A stretch of DNA of 64,000 nucleotides from CAVVAH01 sp963746175 (GTDB taxonomy: Bacteria > Actinomycetota > Actinomycetes > JACCUZ01). The stretch's first letter is position 1. Each line of letters starts with the position of its first letter. Location: contig CAVVAH010000008.1 of NCBI GenBank assembly GCA_963746175.1, positions 620,001 through 684,000 of the forward strand, written 5' to 3'. This document shows, one piece after another, positions 10,166 to 18,425 of the stretch. A program made the position numbers and the translations under genes. The notes under the pieces are model-generated. The model did no database searches, was not told where the DNA came from, and was given only the letters and a program-made list of their open reading frames with translations.

Positions 10166-10275
10166 GCGGGCGACCGTACCTCGCGCTCCTCCGCGCCCAC
10201 CCGCCGCAGCCGGGGGACGCGCCGTGGGCGGTGCCGCCGTATCGTCGGGCAGCGCACCCGGACGGAGGGATCCAC

Positions 10276-12240
10276 GTGCTCCACGACTACCGAACCGTGA
10301 CCGCAGCCGAGGTCGAGCGCGACGTCTCGGAAGGACTCTCGGCCCTGGACGCCCGGGTGGACGCGCTCGTCGCGGCACCGCCCCCGACCGTCCTCGAGGT
10401 CGTGCAGGTCCTCGACGCCGTGCAGGCCGAGGCGAACGACATCGTGGGACGGGCGGCCTTCGCCGGGTGGGTGCACCCCGACACCGGCGTGCGCGAGGCC
10501 GGGCAGAAGGCCTACGCACAGCTGAGCGCGTGGCGCGGACGGCTGCCGCTGCGCGACGACGTCGCGGCGCTGGTGCTCGGTCGCGACGAGCCGCCAGGCA
10601 CCGAGGTGGCCGACCCGGTGGACGCCCGGCTGGTCGCGCACTGGGAGCGGGACCTGCGCCGCAGCGGGCACGGCCTGCCGGCCGCGACGCGCGAACGGGT
10701 GCGCGAGCTGCGCGACCGGCTCGCGGAGATCGAGGCACAGTGGGACGTCAACATCGCCGAGGACACCGAGGGACTCGACCTCACCCGCGACGAGCTCGAC
10801 GGGCTACCCGACTCGTTCGTCGAGGACCTGCGGCCGGGCACGGCGCCGGGGACGTACACCCTGTCGCTGGACTACCCGCAGCTGCACCCGTTCCTCGCGC
10901 AGGCGCGGCGCCGCGACAAGCGCGAGGCGCTGCTCACGCGGTCGCGCAACCGCGGCGCCGGGGCGAACCGCCCCGTCACCGACGAGGGTCTGGCCGTCCG
11001 TCGGGAGCTGGCGTCGCTGCTCGGCTACCGGACGTGGGCCGACTACGCGACCGAGGTGAAGATGGCCGGCACGCCCGGCCGGGCGCACGCGCTGCTCGAC
11101 CGCCTCGACGAGGCCGTGGCCGCACCGGTGGCGGCCGAGAACGACGAGCTGCGCGCACTGCTCGTCGAGGACGGTGAGCCGGCCGACGTACGCCTCGAGC
11201 TGTGGGACCTCGAGTACACCCGGCGGATCCGGGCCGAGCGGCTGGTGGGGCTCGACCCGTCGGCACTGGCGGAGTACTTCCCGGTGCCGCGCGTGCTGGA
11301 GACGGCGTTCGGCCTGCTGGGCGAGCTGCTCGGTCTGACCTTCCCGGCGGCGCCGGAGCAGGACGCCGCGACGGCGTGGCACGACGACGTGCTGCTGCGC
11401 GAGGTCCGCGACGCCGACGGCACGCTGCTCGGCCGGGTCTACCTCGACCTCTATCCGCGCGAGGGGAAGTTCAGCCACGCGGCGGCGTTCGACCTGGTGC
11501 GGAGCCGGACAGCCGCCGACGGCGGGCGGGTCCCGGCGCTCGCCGCCCTGGTCACCAACTTCTCGCCGCCCCGCGGCGACCGGCCCGGACTGCTCCGGCA
11601 CGACGAGATGGTCACGCTCTTCCACGAGCTCGGCCACGTCGTGCACCAGACGGTCACGCAGTCGCGGTACGTGCGGTTCGCCGGCATCGCGACCGAGGGC
11701 GACTTCTCCGAGGCGCCCAGCCAGCTCATGGAGCGCTGGGCGTGGGAGCCGACCGTGATCGAGCGCGCGGCGGGGCACTGGTCGACCGGCGAGCCGCTGT
11801 CGCCGGAGCTCGTGCAGCGGCTCACGTCGTCCCGCTTCCTCGGCGCCCTGGGCCGCACGTCCCGGGGGCTGATGCTCAGCCGGCTGGACCTCGCCGTCCA
11901 CGAGTCCCCGGACGAGGTCGACCTCGACGCAGCGATGCGCTCGGCCCACGAGGTGCTCCAGCTGCCGTACCCCGAGGGCACCTTCCTGCTCGGCGCGTTC
12001 GGGCACCTGTTCGGCGGCTACGACGCCGGCTACTACGGGTACCTGTGGGCCGAGGTGATCGGCGACGACATGGTCGGCCGGTTCGAGCGCGAGGGGATCC
12101 TGTCGTCGGCGGTCGGGCGCGAGTTCCGTACCGCCGTGCTCGAGCGCGGCGGCACGGTGGACGGCGACGACCTGGTCGAGGCGTTCCTCGGCCGGCCGGC
12201 CGACCCGGAGTCCTTCCTCCGCGCCCGCGGCTGGGCCTGA
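10276..12240 (+). CDS. M3 family zinc oligopeptidase (thimet oligopeptidase-like)
   Basis: This 654-residue enzyme has the M3 zinc site HELGH at residues 450-454 and a conserved glutamate shortly after (ATEGDFSEAPSQ). C-terminal GGYDAGYYGYLWAEV is the typical substrate-binding Tyr/Gly loop. Such enzymes cleave short peptides in the cytosol. The GTG at 10276 is chosen because GGAGGGA (10264-10270) sits 5 bp upstream; the frame is open 45 bases further but without a ribosome site. It is divergent from the M16 pair and may share its promoter region (10166-10275). Confidence 0.93.
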   Translation: MLHDYRTVTAAEVERDVSEGLSALDARVDALVAAPPPTVLEVVQVLDAVQAEANDIVGRAAFAGWVHPDTGVREAGQKAYAQLSAWRGRLPLRDDVAALVLGRDEPPGTEVADPVDARLVAHWERDLRRSGHGLPAATRERVRELRDRLAEIEAQWDVNIAEDTEGLDLTRDELDGLPDSFVEDLRPGTAPGTYTLSLDYPQLHPFLAQARRRDKREALLTRSRNRGAGANRPVTDEGLAVRRELASLLGYRTWADYATEVKMAGTPGRAHALLDRLDEAVAAPVAAENDELRALLVEDGEPADVRLELWDLEYTRRIRAERLVGLDPSALAEYFPVPRVLETAFGLLGELLGLTFPAAPEQDAATAWHDDVLLREVRDADGTLLGRVYLDLYPREGKFSHAAAFDLVRSRTAADGGRVPALAALVTNFSPPRGDRPGLLRHDEMVTLFHELGHVVHQTVTQSRYVRFAGIATEGDFSEAPSQLMERWAWEPTVIERAAGHWSTGEPLSPELVQRLTSSRFLGALGRTSRGLMLSRLDLAVHESPDEVDLDAAMRSAHEVLQLPYPEGTFLLGAFGHLFGGYDAGYYGYLWAEVIGDDMVGRFEREGILSSAVGREFRTAVLERGGTVDGDDLVEAFLGRPADPESFLRARGWA

Positions 12241-12300
12241 CCTGCTCGGTTCTCCACTCTCCGTCGCCGGCCCACGGCTCGAGCGGTACTGGGGTGAGGG

Positions 12301-12612
12301 TCAGGTGCCGTCCCAGCGGGCCCGGCGCATGTCGACCCGGGTGCCGTCCGGCCGCAGCGGGGTCGCCTCGGCGCGGTGGTGCGCGAGGCACTCGTCGGCG
12401 ATCTGCGGCGCCGGCGAGCCGTCGGCCCGCAGCACCCGCCACCATGGCAGGTCGCCGGTCCCGTTCGACAGCACCCGTGCGACCTGGCGCGGCCCGCCGA
12501 CGCCGAGGTACTCCGCCACGTCGCCGTACGACATGACGTGCCGCGGCGGGATCCGGGCGATGACGTCGAGCACCAGCTCGGCGAAGTTCTCCGGCAGCAC
12601 GCGCGACAGCAT
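12301..12612 (-). CDS. Alkyltransferase-like (Atl/MGMT-like) DNA repair protein
   Basis: This 103-residue protein matches the DNA-binding domain of O6-alkylguanine alkyltransferases (IPPRHVMSYGDVAEYLG, then RQVARVLS). The catalytic PCHR motif is replaced by PWWRV, so the alkyl-acceptor cysteine is missing, as in Atl proteins, which bind O6-alkylguanine and recruit nucleotide excision repair. The start at 12612 (MLSRVLPENF) avoids a 50-bp overlap with the upstream gene that an ATG at 12687 would cause. It lies downstream of the 12635-13294 gene with a 22-bp gap. An Atl homologue lies near adnAB in mycobacteria too. Confidence 0.85.
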   Translation of the reverse strand: MLSRVLPENFAELVLDVIARIPPRHVMSYGDVAEYLGVGGPRQVARVLSNGTGDLPWWRVLRADGSPAPQIADECLAHHRAEATPLRPDGTRVDMRRARWDGT

Positions 12613-12634
12613 CCCGCAGCGGTACGACGACGCG

Positions 12635-13294
12635 TCAGGCGAGCCGGCCGGCCGCGGAGCCGGAGCCGAGCCAGGTGTGCGGCGCACCGTCCCAGCACCA
12701 GCCCAGCCTCGGGCGGCCCTTGCTCACCCACAGGGCGGGCACCCGGCGGTCACCGCAGCGCGAGGCGAGCATCGAGAAACAGGTCTCCCGGCGCAGCACC
12801 GTGCCGTCCTGCAGCAGGAGAGCGAGACCTTCGTCCAGCGTGAGCGGGGTGCGTCCGGAGGCGAGCAGCGGCGGCAGCACGCGCTCGGGCGGCACATCGA
12901 GCCACTCGCGGCCGGTGTCCGGGTCGACCAGCAGGTAGGCCGGTGGCTCTGGGAGGTCGGCGTCCGCCGTCGGCCGGAAGGTCGCCAGGTCGTCCGGCTC
13001 CATGGTCGTGAAGCCGGTCTTCCCGCGGAGCCGTGTGAGGGCTACGAGATCGGCCGGCCCGGCGAGACTTGGCATGACGACGACGTAGGGCTGCCTGCCG
13101 ACCTGCTCGACCACGTCGTGCAACGGCTCGGCACGCCGGCGCAGGGCCACGGCCGAGATGCCCGCGGACGCCGGGAGTCCGGCCTCGACGTAGACGGTGA
13201 GCTGTCGGTCCAGCTCGGCGTGCGGGTCGGACAGTGGGCCGGTCCGCTCGGAGCGGGTCGCGGTCGTCGCGTCGGCACTCGCGGTGTGCGGCAT
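12635..13294 (-). CDS. Conserved actinobacterial protein of unknown function (DUF5701-like)
   Basis: This 219-residue soluble protein has a strongly patterned C-terminus: CFSMLASRCGDRRVPALW, then SKGRPRLGWCWDGAPHTWLG. I recall this pattern from a widespread actinobacterial family of unknown function, probably DUF5701; that assignment is from memory. No membrane segment, signal peptide or catalytic motif is obvious. The two Cys in CFSMLASRC and the Trp-rich tail are notable. It lies between a GNAT gene and the Atl gene on the same strand, so may be co-transcribed with Atl. Confidence 0.75.
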   Translation of the reverse strand: MPHTASADATTATRSERTGPLSDPHAELDRQLTVYVEAGLPASAGISAVALRRRAEPLHDVVEQVGRQPYVVVMPSLAGPADLVALTRLRGKTGFTTMEPDDLATFRPTADADLPEPPAYLLVDPDTGREWLDVPPERVLPPLLASGRTPLTLDEGLALLLQDGTVLRRETCFSMLASRCGDRRVPALWVSKGRPRLGWCWDGAPHTWLGSGSAAGRLA

Positions 13295-13357
13295 GAGGCC
13301 CCTTCGTCCCGGTGCGGCTTCACGCGCTCAACGTCCCGGCCGCCGACGGAGGTTCCC

Positions 13358-13726
13358 TCAACCCAGCCCGAAGCGGTCCCGCTCGTCGGCGGGTACGAGG
13401 TCGACGTACGCCGGGTGCCGGCCGAGCCAGGCCCTGAGGTAGGGGCAGTACGGCAGCACCGAGCCGCCGCGCGACCGCACCTCGTCCAGCGCCTCCCTGA
13501 CGAGCCGGTCGGCGAGTCCGCGGCCCTCGAACGGCGGCCCGACCTCGGTGTGGTCGACGGCGTAGGTCGCACCCTCGAGCAGCCGGTAGGTCGCGAAGCC
13601 GGCCAGCTCGTCGCCCACCCAGACCTCGAACCGACTCGCCGAGGGGTCATCCCGGACGACCACCTCAGCGTTGAGACGGTCGTCACCACGACCGTCATCG
13701 ACGGGCTCGTTACGCTGAACGCTCAT
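13358..13726 (-). CDS. Small GNAT-like N-acetyltransferase (YjdJ/Acetyltransf_CG type)
   Basis: This 122-residue protein begins MSVQRNEP and has the compact single-domain fold of small GNAT proteins: FEVWVGDELAGFATY, then a short acetyl-CoA loop PFEGRGLADRLVREAL, and the C-terminal YCPYLRAWLGRHPAY signature. Members acetylate unknown small molecules or proteins. Its ATG overlaps the moeZ stop by one base (TGATG), so it is the second gene of a moeZ operon. The ATG at 13726 is the only start that keeps the family length. Confidence 0.85.
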   Translation of the reverse strand: MSVQRNEPVDDGRGDDRLNAEVVVRDDPSASRFEVWVGDELAGFATYRLLEGATYAVDHTEVGPPFEGRGLADRLVREALDEVRSRGGSVLPYCPYLRAWLGRHPAYVDLVPADERDRFGLG

Positions 13727-14922
13727 CAGTACGTCGGGAGGCTGGTGTCGATCTGGTTGGCCCACGCCACGACGCCGCCCCCGGTGTGCACCGCGTCGGA
13801 GAAGCCGGCGCCCTTGAGCACCGCGAGCGCCTCGGCCGACCGCTGGCCGGTCTTGCAGTAGAGCACCACCGGCTTGTCCTGCGGCAGCTCGGCGAGCACC
13901 TCGCCGTTGAGGATGCGGTCCTTGGGGATCAGCGTCGCGCCCGGGATCGACACGATCTCGAACTCGTTGGGCTCCCGGACGTCGACCAGGTAGAAGTCCT
14001 TGCCCGCGTCCATCATCGCCTTGAGGTCGCGCACCGAGATGGTCGAGCCCTTGGCCGCCTCGGCTGCCTCCTCGCTGATGGTCCCGCAGAACGCCTCGTA
14101 GTCGATCAGGCCGGTCTCGAGGGTGATCTCTGGGTTCTTGCCGCAGACCACGCACTCGGGGTCCTTGCGGACCTTCACCGTCCGGTAGGTCATCTCGAGG
14201 GCGTCGTAGACCATCAGCCGGCCGACCAGCGGGTCGCCGATCCCGGTGAGGAGCTTGATGGCCTCGTTGACCTGGATCGAGCCGATCGACGCGCACAGCA
14301 CTCCGAGCACGCCGCCCTCGGCGCACGACGGAACCATGCCGGGCGGCGGCGGCTCCGGGTAGAGGCAGCGGTAGCACGGGCCGTGCTCGGCCCAGAAGAC
14401 CGACGCCTGGCCGTCGAAGCGGTAGATCGAGCCCCAGACGTACGGCTTGTCCAGCAGGACGGCCGCGTCGTTGACGAGGTAGCGCGTCGCGAAGTTGTCG
14501 GTGCCGTCGACGATGAGGTCGTAGGGCCGGAAGACGTCGAACACGTTGGTCGAGTCGAGGCGCTCCTCGTGGAGGACGACCTCGACGTAGGGGTTCGCCT
14601 CCTGGATCGACTCCTTGGCCGACTGCGCCTTGGACCTGCCGATGTCGGACTGGCCGTGGATGATCTGGCGCTGCAGGTTCGACTCGTCGACCTCGTCGAA
14701 CTCCACGATGCCGAGGGTGCCCACGCCGGCCGCGGCGAGGTAGAGCAGGGCGGGCGAGCCGAGCCCGCCGGCGCCCACGACGAGCACCTTGGCGTTCTTC
14801 AGCCGCTTCTGGCCGGTCATGCCGACGTCCGGGATGATCAGGTGGCGCGAGTAACGGCGCACCTCGTCGATCGTCAGCCCGTCGGCGGGCTCGACGAGCG
14901 GGGGCAGCGTGTCGGCTGGCAC
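13726..14922 (-). CDS. moeZ: MoeZ-type adenylyltransferase/sulfurtransferase
   Basis: This 398-residue two-domain protein has an N-terminal ThiF/MoeB adenylation domain (VVGAGGLGSPAL nucleotide loop, DGTDNFATRYL, and zinc cysteines in CYRCLYP and CVVCGK) and a C-terminal rhodanese domain with active-site Cys in VLYCKTGQRS. In actinobacteria MoeZ activates and sulfurates C-terminal thiocarboxylate carrier proteins for molybdopterin, cysteine and thioamide pathways. The GTG at 14922 is preferred: GAGGAG lies 8 bp upstream and the size matches the ~392-residue mycobacterial protein. An upstream ATG at 15006 would add 28 unrelated residues and overlap the divergent gene's promoter. Confidence 0.94.
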   Translation of the reverse strand: MPADTLPPLVEPADGLTIDEVRRYSRHLIIPDVGMTGQKRLKNAKVLVVGAGGLGSPALLYLAAAGVGTLGIVEFDEVDESNLQRQIIHGQSDIGRSKAQSAKESIQEANPYVEVVLHEERLDSTNVFDVFRPYDLIVDGTDNFATRYLVNDAAVLLDKPYVWGSIYRFDGQASVFWAEHGPCYRCLYPEPPPPGMVPSCAEGGVLGVLCASIGSIQVNEAIKLLTGIGDPLVGRLMVYDALEMTYRTVKVRKDPECVVCGKNPEITLETGLIDYEAFCGTISEEAAEAAKGSTISVRDLKAMMDAGKDFYLVDVREPNEFEIVSIPGATLIPKDRILNGEVLAELPQDKPVVLYCKTGQRSAEALAVLKGAGFSDAVHTGGGVVAWANQIDTSLPTY

Positions 14923-15023
14923 GGGTGGAGCTCCTCGTGGGGCTGTCAGGTGGGGCTGTCTGCAGACTCCAAGTGAACCGCTTCCTCCCCAGGCGCCATT
15001 CCCCACCTGCCACCATGTGGACC

Positions 15024-15716
15024 ATGCGACCGGTGGTCGGCATCACGTCGTACGTCGAGCAGGCGCGCTGGGGCGTGTGGGACGTCCCCGCGTCGGTGCT
15101 GCCGTTCCGCTACGTCGAGCGGATCGAGGCCGCCGGGGGCACCGCCGTGGTGCTGCCGCCGGCAGCGGCCGCCGACGCCGAGGTGCTCGAGCGGCTGGAC
15201 GCGGTCGTCTTCGCCGGCGGCGCCGACCTCGACCCGGGGCTCTACGGCGAGGAGCCGCACCCCGAGACCACCGGGCTGCGGCCGGAGCGCGACGCCGCCG
15301 AGGTGCCGCTCATGAAGGCGGCCCTGGACCGTGACGTCCCGCTGCTGGGCATCTGCCGGGGTATGCAGGTGCTGTCGGTCGTGCGTGGCGGCTCGCTCGT
15401 GCAGCACCTGCCTGACGCCGTCGGCCACGAGCGGCACCGGCCGGCACCGGGCACCTACGGCATGCACGACGTCCGGCTCGAGCCCGGGTCGCTGGCGCAC
15501 CGGCTGCTCGGCGACCACGTCAGCGTGCCGTCGTACCACCACCAGGGGCTGGCCTCCCCCGGCGACCTGTCGGTCAGCGGCTGGGCCGACGACGAGTCGC
15601 CCGAGGTGGTGGAGGACCCGTCGCTGCGGTTCGCCCTCGGCGTCCTCTGGCACCCCGAGGCCGGCGACGACCTCCGGCTGTTCGAGGCCCTGGTCGCCGC
15701 GGCGTCCCCTCGCTGA
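15024..15716 (+). CDS. Gamma-glutamyl-gamma-aminobutyrate hydrolase-like class I amidotransferase (PuuD type)
   Basis: The 230-residue protein has the peptidase C26 layout: MRPVVGITSY at the start, FAGGADLDPGLYG, nucleophile Cys in GICRGMQV, then YHHQG, and catalytic GVLWHPE near the end. PuuD-type enzymes release glutamate from gamma-glutamyl-GABA in the cytosol. This fits the gamma-glutamyl ligase, permease and dehydrogenases at 25-30 kb, though it is not in that operon. ATG 15024 is chosen over 15015 because the family begins directly with the beta strand. It is divergent from moeZ; a long perfect hairpin follows the stop. Confidence 0.87.
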   Translation: MRPVVGITSYVEQARWGVWDVPASVLPFRYVERIEAAGGTAVVLPPAAAADAEVLERLDAVVFAGGADLDPGLYGEEPHPETTGLRPERDAAEVPLMKAALDRDVPLLGICRGMQVLSVVRGGSLVQHLPDAVGHERHRPAPGTYGMHDVRLEPGSLAHRLLGDHVSVPSYHHQGLASPGDLSVSGWADDESPEVVEDPSLRFALGVLWHPEAGDDLRLFEALVAAASPR

Positions 15717-15782
15717 CCTCCGCGAGCGCTGCAGACACGCAGGTGGCGGGCGCCACTTCCCTGCGTGTCTGCAGCGCTCACG
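15715..15782. repeat. Dispersed hairpin element, copy 1
   Basis: Perfect 19-bp arms GAGCGCTGCAGACACGCAG (15724-15742) and its complement (15761-15779) enclose an inner GTGGCG/CGCCAC stem. It starts at the puuD-like stop codon and precedes the S33 gene. The left 26 bases (15715-15740) are identical to 52803-52828, so this is a repeated element. It may act as a terminator. Confidence 0.8.
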
Positions 15783-15799
15783 GGGATGAGGGGTCGTCG

Positions 15800-15805
15800 T
15801 AGTGT
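15800..15805 (+). promoter_or_regulatory. Leaderless-type -10 element
   Basis: TAGTGT ends 6 bases before the GTG at 15812. This TANNNT spacing is typical of actinobacterial leaderless transcripts. No Shine-Dalgarno sequence is seen. Confidence 0.4.
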
Positions 15806-15811
15806 CGGCGG

Positions 15812-16741
15812 GTGACCATCACCGAGGGGTACGCGGACTTCGAGGGGGACCGGACCTGGTACCAGGTGCACGGCCCGTTGCCGGCAGCGGCCGACGAGCC
15901 GGCACCGCTCGTCGTGCTGCACGGCGGCCCCGGCGGCACGCACGACTACCTCACACCGTTGGCCGACCTGGCGCTGCCCGAGCACGGCGGCCGGACCGTC
16001 GTCCAGTACGACCAGCTCGGCAACGGCCGGTCCACCCACCACCCTGATCGCGGCGCCGAATTCTGGACCGTGGAGCTCTACGTCCGCGAGCTGGCCAACC
16101 TCGTCGAGCACCTCGGGATCGGCGACCGGTACCACGTGCTCGGCCAGTCCTGGGGCGGCTTCCTGGCCCAGGAGCACGCCTTCACCCAGCCGGCCGGGCT
16201 CCGGTCGCTGGTGCTGTCGAACACCGCCGCGTCCTTCCCCGACTTCGTGTCCGAGGCGAACGCGCTGCGCGCCGAGCTGCCGCCCGGCGTCGACGACTCG
16301 TTGCGCAGGCACGAGGACGCCGGCACGACCGACGACCCGGAGTACGCCCAGGCCTGCCTGGTCTTCTACGAGCGGCATCTCTGCCGCCTGCTGCCGTGGC
16401 CGCAGGGTGTCGTCGACGGACTGGCGAGGATGGACGAGGACCCGACGGTCTACCACACGATGAACGGGCCCTCGGAGTTCCACGTCATCGGGTCGATCAA
16501 GGACTGGTCGTCCACCGACCGGCTCGACGGCATCCACGTGCCGGCGTACGTCATCAGTGGCGAGCACGACGAGGCGACCCCGGCGCTGCAGGTGCCGCTC
16601 GTCGAGGGGATCCGCGCGGCGGGCAACGAGGTCGAGCAGACCGTCATGGCGGGCTGCTCGCACCTGCCGATGTGGGAGCAGCGCGACACGTACATGGGCC
16701 ACGTCGCCGGCTGGCTGGCGCGCCACGACGCGCACGGCTGA
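15812..16741 (+). CDS. S33 proline iminopeptidase-family alpha/beta hydrolase
   Basis: This 309-residue protein shows the S33 pattern: oxyanion HGGPGG near residue 38, YDQLGNGRS, nucleophile elbow GQSWGG, an Asp in ISGEHDEATP and a His in CSHLPMWEQ. Members release N-terminal proline or hydrolyse amino-acid amides and small esters in the cytosol. The GTG start follows a -10-like TAGTGT by 6 bases, so it may be leaderless. It follows the dispersed hairpin after the PuuD-like gene and is followed 12 bp later by a methylase-like gene. Confidence 0.88.
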   Translation: MTITEGYADFEGDRTWYQVHGPLPAAADEPAPLVVLHGGPGGTHDYLTPLADLALPEHGGRTVVQYDQLGNGRSTHHPDRGAEFWTVELYVRELANLVEHLGIGDRYHVLGQSWGGFLAQEHAFTQPAGLRSLVLSNTAASFPDFVSEANALRAELPPGVDDSLRRHEDAGTTDDPEYAQACLVFYERHLCRLLPWPQGVVDGLARMDEDPTVYHTMNGPSEFHVIGSIKDWSSTDRLDGIHVPAYVISGEHDEATPALQVPLVEGIRAAGNEVEQTVMAGCSHLPMWEQRDTYMGHVAGWLARHDAHG

Positions 16742-16753
16742 CCGGGTCGTCAC

Positions 16754-17425
16754 GTGAGGCCGTACCTCCTGCTGCGCGCCGCTGAGCTGCATGCGCAGCG
16801 ACCAGCCGGCGAGGTCGACGACGTGCACTTCACCGAGGCGCTCGCCGCGTCGGTGGTCGAGGAGACGACCCGGCCGGGCGACCTCGTGCTCGACCCGTTC
16901 GCGGGCTACGGCACGACGCTGGCGGTCGCCGCCCGCCTCGGCCGGCGGGCGGTGGGCGTGGAGGTGCTCGCCGACCACGTCGACCTGGTGCGCAGCCGGG
17001 CGGGCGACGGCGCCCGCGTCGTGCACGGCGACTCCCGACACCTCTCGACGGTGCTGGCCGGCGAGATCGACGGACCGGTCGACCTGGTGCTCACCTCGCC
17101 GCCGTACATGACGGCGGTGGCGCACCCTGAGAACCCGCTCACCGGCTACGCCACCGATGACGGCGACTACCCGACGTACCTGCGCGAGCTGGGCGAGGTC
17201 TTCGCGCAGGTGGCCGACCTGCTGCGGCCCGGCGGCCACGTCGTCGTGAACGTCGCCAACGTCGTGACCCCGGGTCCGGGGGGCGACGTCGTGACACCGC
17301 TGGCGTGGGACGTCGGTCGTGCCATCGGCGCGCACCTGGCGTTCCAGGGTGAGACGTTCCTCTGCTGGGACGAGCACCCGCCGGGGCTCGCGGGCGACTA
17401 CCTGCTCTGGTTCCGCAAGGGCTGA
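16754..17425 (+). CDS. DNA methylase-like SAM-dependent methyltransferase (solitary)
   Basis: This 223-residue protein has the two hallmark motifs of the N6-adenine/N4-cytosine DNA methylase fold: a SAM site DPFAGYGTT near residue 53 and catalytic TSPPY near residue 115, in that order. C-terminal FLCWDEHPPGLAGDYLLWFRKG resembles small actinobacterial members. There is no endonuclease partner, no target-recognition-size insertion, and the protein is short. It could equally be a TRM11-like RNA methylase or a protein-level orphan. It starts with GTG 12 bp after the S33 gene with no clear ribosome site. Confidence 0.7.
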   Translation: MRPYLLLRAAELHAQRPAGEVDDVHFTEALAASVVEETTRPGDLVLDPFAGYGTTLAVAARLGRRAVGVEVLADHVDLVRSRAGDGARVVHGDSRHLSTVLAGEIDGPVDLVLTSPPYMTAVAHPENPLTGYATDDGDYPTYLRELGEVFAQVADLLRPGGHVVVNVANVVTPGPGGDVVTPLAWDVGRAIGAHLAFQGETFLCWDEHPPGLAGDYLLWFRKG

Positions 17426-17434
17426 CGCCGTGCC

Positions 17435-17617
17435 ATGGTGGGCCGCGTGCGATCGAGCCTCTACGAGCACGCCGGCAGGGAGCCGGCCCTGCTCGCGCCG
17501 GCGACGGCACACCACGCGCGGTGTCTCGCCGTCTACTGGGGCGAGGGTGGTGCCCAGGTGCCGCCCGGCCGAGCGGTGCCTCGGTGGACCTGGGACGGCC
17601 TCGCCGTGGCGGGCTGA
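17435..17617 (+). pseudogene. Remnant of a truncated-globin gene
   Basis: The 60-codon frame opens with SSLYEHAGREPALLAPATAHHARCLA, which matches the beginning of actinobacterial truncated haemoglobins (SLYEHAGGEPAL...HxxxLxDP). It then jumps to VYWGEG, which in full proteins lies some 30 residues further on, and runs out in unrelated Pro/Arg-rich sequence. The distal helices and haem-ligand region are therefore missing. A deletion inside the gene explains this best. The match is from memory of the family and needs a search. It lies 9 bp after the methylase-like gene and 4 bp before the GntR gene. Confidence 0.5.
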
Positions 17618-17621
17618 CGTC

Positions 17622-18425
17622 GTGGTCTCCGAGGCGCTCGGGACGGCGCCGGACCTCGCGCGGGCGTCCAGCCGGCCGGCGTACGTCCGCATCGAGCAGT
17701 GGCTCACGTCGTGCATCGTCGACGGCACCCTGGTGCCGGGCGACAAGCTGCCGCGCGAGGAGCAGCTCGCCGCTTCGCTCGGCGTCAGCCGGATGACGCT
17801 GCGCCAGGCGCTGTCCGGGCTCGAGGCCGTCGGCACCATCGTGCGGCGGCCCGGCCGGCAGGGCGGCACGTTCGTCGCGCAGCCGCGCATCGTCTGCGAC
17901 CTCACCGGCCTCGCCGGCTTCACCGAGCAGATGCGTCGGGCGCACGTGCGCGCGGGCGCGCGCGTCATCGGCGCGGTCACCCGGCCGGCCAGCCGCACCG
18001 AGGCGCTCGCGCTCGGCCTCGCGCGCAGCGGCGCGGTGCACGAGGTGGTGCGGGTGCGGTCCGCCGATCGCGAGCCGCTCGCGATCGAGCAGGCCTGCTT
18101 CCCGGCGGCGCTGTTCCCCGACCTGCTCGAGCAGCGGTTGACCGGCTCGCTCTACCGGCTGCTCGGGCGTCGGTACGACCACGAGCCCCACACGGCGAAC
18201 GAGGTGCTCGAGCCCGTCATCTCCTCCCCCGAGCAGGCCAGGCTGCTGCGGATCGAGCCCGGCAGCCCGCTGATGCTCATCGAGCGGACCGCGTTCACCG
18301 CCTCGGGCGTTGCCGTCGAGCACGCACACGACCTCTTCCGGGCTGACCGGACGCGGATCACGCTGCGCACCGGTCTCAGCGACGACGCCCGCGCCGAGGT
18401 GGCGGGCACGATCCGCCTGCCGTGA
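17622..18425 (+). CDS. GntR-family transcriptional regulator, HutC/UTRA subfamily
   Basis: This 267-residue protein has an N-terminal winged helix-turn-helix (PGDKLPREEQLAASLGVSR, then MTLRQALSGLEAVGTIVRR) and a C-terminal UTRA ligand domain (EVVRVRSADREPLAIEQACF, ending in the AHDLFRADR strand). HutC-type regulators commonly bind palindromes close to TGGTCTAGACCA and respond to small catabolites. GGTCTAGACC occurs twice in this window, in the promoter gaps of the gamma-glutamyl amine cluster, making those its likely targets. The start is the GTG at 17622. The stop overlaps the next gene by 4 bp (GTGA). Confidence 0.9.
   Translation: MVSEALGTAPDLARASSRPAYVRIEQWLTSCIVDGTLVPGDKLPREEQLAASLGVSRMTLRQALSGLEAVGTIVRRPGRQGGTFVAQPRIVCDLTGLAGFTEQMRRAHVRAGARVIGAVTRPASRTEALALGLARSGAVHEVVRVRSADREPLAIEQACFPAALFPDLLEQRLTGSLYRLLGRRYDHEPHTANEVLEPVISSPEQARLLRIEPGSPLMLIERTAFTASGVAVEHAHDLFRADRTRITLRTGLSDDARAEVAGTIRLP

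Noticed and set aside
12301..12612. Active O6-methylguanine-DNA methyltransferase
   Set aside because: The PCHR motif reads PWWR, so the acceptor cysteine is missing; Atl-type is the better call.
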